A stretch of DNA of 23,860 bases from Chitinophagaceae bacterium UBA3961 (GTDB lineage Bacteria; Bacteroidota; Bacteroidia; Chitinophagales; Chitinophagaceae), in assembly GCA_002385265.1 (NCBI GenBank), contig DGDD01000029.1, forward strand, positions 1 through 23,860. Direction: 5' to 3'. Position 1 is the first letter of the stretch. Every line of letters begins with the position of its first letter. Under the pieces are notes generated by a model. It searched no databases, was not told where the DNA came from, and was given only the letters and a program-made list of their open reading frames with translations. Positions 22,896-23,860 of this stretch are shown piece by piece. Made by a program: the position numbers and the translations under genes.

Positions 22896-23860
22896 TTATT
22901 GAGCTGCTACCGCCGCCGTTTTGATGTAAAAATTGCGATCAATGGTAAGACTGTCAACTCCCGATTGCATTTCAGCCGACTGCCAATTCTCTGTTGGAAC
23001 AATCCATTTGAATCCGTCTTTTAGCTGCATTTTAATGCGCATACTAAATTTAGGAATTGTATTTGTCCAACGATAAAATACCTTTCCTTCTTTAACATAC
23101 CATTCCAAGGTTGGAATTTTAGTGGTTCTTAAGTATTGGTTGAATACTGTACTGAAGTCGATTTTGGATTGTTGCGAGAAGTATGCTTCAATATCTTTAG
23201 AGTCAACTGTTTTGTGGTACCATTTTTTCTGAATGCCTCTTAAAATGGCTCTGAAAACGGAATCGCTGCCGATCACATTTCGAATGGTATGCAAAAGGTT
23301 TCCGCCTTTGTAATACATATCACCACTGCCTTCTTGATTCACGCCAAAATAGCCGATGATGGGAATGTCATTAGAAATCAATTTGCGTGTTCCAATTACA
23401 TAATCGTTGCCTGCTTCTACACCGTATTCGCTGGTAGTAAACAGTGTTTCTGAATAATTGGTAAAGCCTTCGTGCACCCACATATCAGCAATATCATTGC
23501 TGGTTACATTGTTGGCAAACCATTCGTGACCACTTTCATGGATAATAATAAAATCCCATTTCAAACCCCAGCCGGTACCGCTTAAGTCTCTTCCTCTATA
23601 TCCATTTCCATAGTTGTTTCCATAGGCTACCGCACTTTGATGCTCCATTCCTAAATGTGGCGACTCTACCAATTTATACCCGTCTTCATACCAAGGGTAG
23701 GGGCCAAACCAATATTCGAAGCTTTTGAGCATTATTGGAGCTTGTTTAAACTGCTGTTGGGCTCTCTCCAGTTCATGGTCCATAACCCAATAGTCGCAAT
23801 CTAAATTGCCTTTCTCACCTTTGAATTCTTCATGCCAAGGTGCATATTTTCCAATGTATG
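22896..23860 (-). CDS. M1 family zinc aminopeptidase, C-terminal part (5' end outside window)
   Basis: The frame is open to the window edge. The fragment starts at about YIGKYAPWHEEFKGE and is ~320 residues long; an internal methionine at 23783 is not the true start. The M1 signatures are complete: a GAMEN-like exopeptidase motif (GMEHQSAVAYG) and the zinc site HESGH (23526-23540), followed 18 residues later by the glutamate of WVHEGFTNYSE (HExxH-x18-E). It is followed by a helical region with YYKGGNLLHTIRNVIG, which supplies the catalytic-type tyrosine region, and a beta-rich C-terminal domain. It should remove N-terminal residues from peptides. Bacteroidota relatives are often exported, but the N-terminus needed to tell is missing. 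The flippase gene follows after 21 nt. Confidence 0.92.
   Translation of the reverse strand, partial: YIGKYAPWHEEFKGEKGNLDCDYWVMDHELERAQQQFKQAPIMLKSFEYWFGPYPWYEDGYKLVESPHLGMEHQSAVAYGNNYGNGYRGRDLSGTGWGLKWDFIIIHESGHEWFANNVTSNDIADMWVHEGFTNYSETLFTTSEYGVEAGNDYVIGTRKLISNDIPIIGYFGVNQEGSGDMYYKGGNLLHTIRNVIGSDSVFRAILRGIQKKWYHKTVDSKDIEAYFSQQSKIDFSTVFNQYLRTTKIPTLEWYVKEGKVFYRWTNTIPKFSMRIKMQLKDGFKWIVPTENWQSAEMQSGVDSLTIDRNFYIKTAAVAAQ

Overview
The window looks like a chromosomal segment from a Bacteroidota bacterium, most likely order Chitinophagales (Chitinophagaceae-like). Pointers are roughly 40% GC, TAnnTTTG-type -7 promoter elements in front of several genes, almost no Shine-Dalgarno sequences, a DUF1080 protein, an HU-CCDC81-type membrane protein, secreted proteins whose signal peptides end in A-Q, and menaquinone synthesis by the futalosine route (MqnE). 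No tRNA, rRNA, CRISPR array, transposase, integrase or phage gene was seen. No gene-free stretch exceeds 300 bases.

Layout. 1-4650: the 3' end of a type I pullulanase, followed 9 nt later by a secreted protein of unknown function; a leftward pair (DUF1080 protein, then a small lipoprotein); a rightward APC-family amino acid permease; and a second unknown secreted protein that is a diverged paralogue of the first. 4663-6152: a leftward pair joined by an ATGA overlap (HU-CCDC81-like membrane protein, then DUF985 cupin). 6229-8724: a small two-helix membrane protein, an FKBP-type prolyl isomerase lipoprotein and an iron-sulfur L-serine dehydratase, with a strong terminator hairpin just before the last gene.

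8944-13341: a tight three-gene operon resembling a type I secretion or efflux system: ABC transporter, HlyD-like adaptor, TolC-like outer-membrane protein. The ABC subunit is the most unusual item here. Its frame is intact, but the Walker A lysine, Q-loop glutamine, LSGGQ signature, Walker B catalytic glutamate and H-loop histidine are all replaced. No secreted substrate or accessory gene lies next to it.

13537-20508 (leftward): mqnE, a concentrative nucleoside transporter, thioredoxin and DNA polymerase III alpha (DnaE, with a PHP domain that looks intact). Rho-independent terminators follow the transporter and trxA. 20637-21302 (rightward): an NlpC/P60 lipoprotein hydrolase. 21360-23860 (leftward): a multi-pass Wzx/MATE-like flippase behind the 3' part of an M1 zinc aminopeptidase that runs off the window.

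Small-scale structure worth noting includes an AT-rich TTAAGAA-based repeat in which three genes end, a terminator hairpin abutting a promoter-like element at the serine dehydratase start (apparently a TTG), and perfect palindromes in three divergent intergenic regions. Most of the window is housekeeping or common Bacteroidota gene content. The degenerate ABC ATPase is the best candidate for something functionally new.
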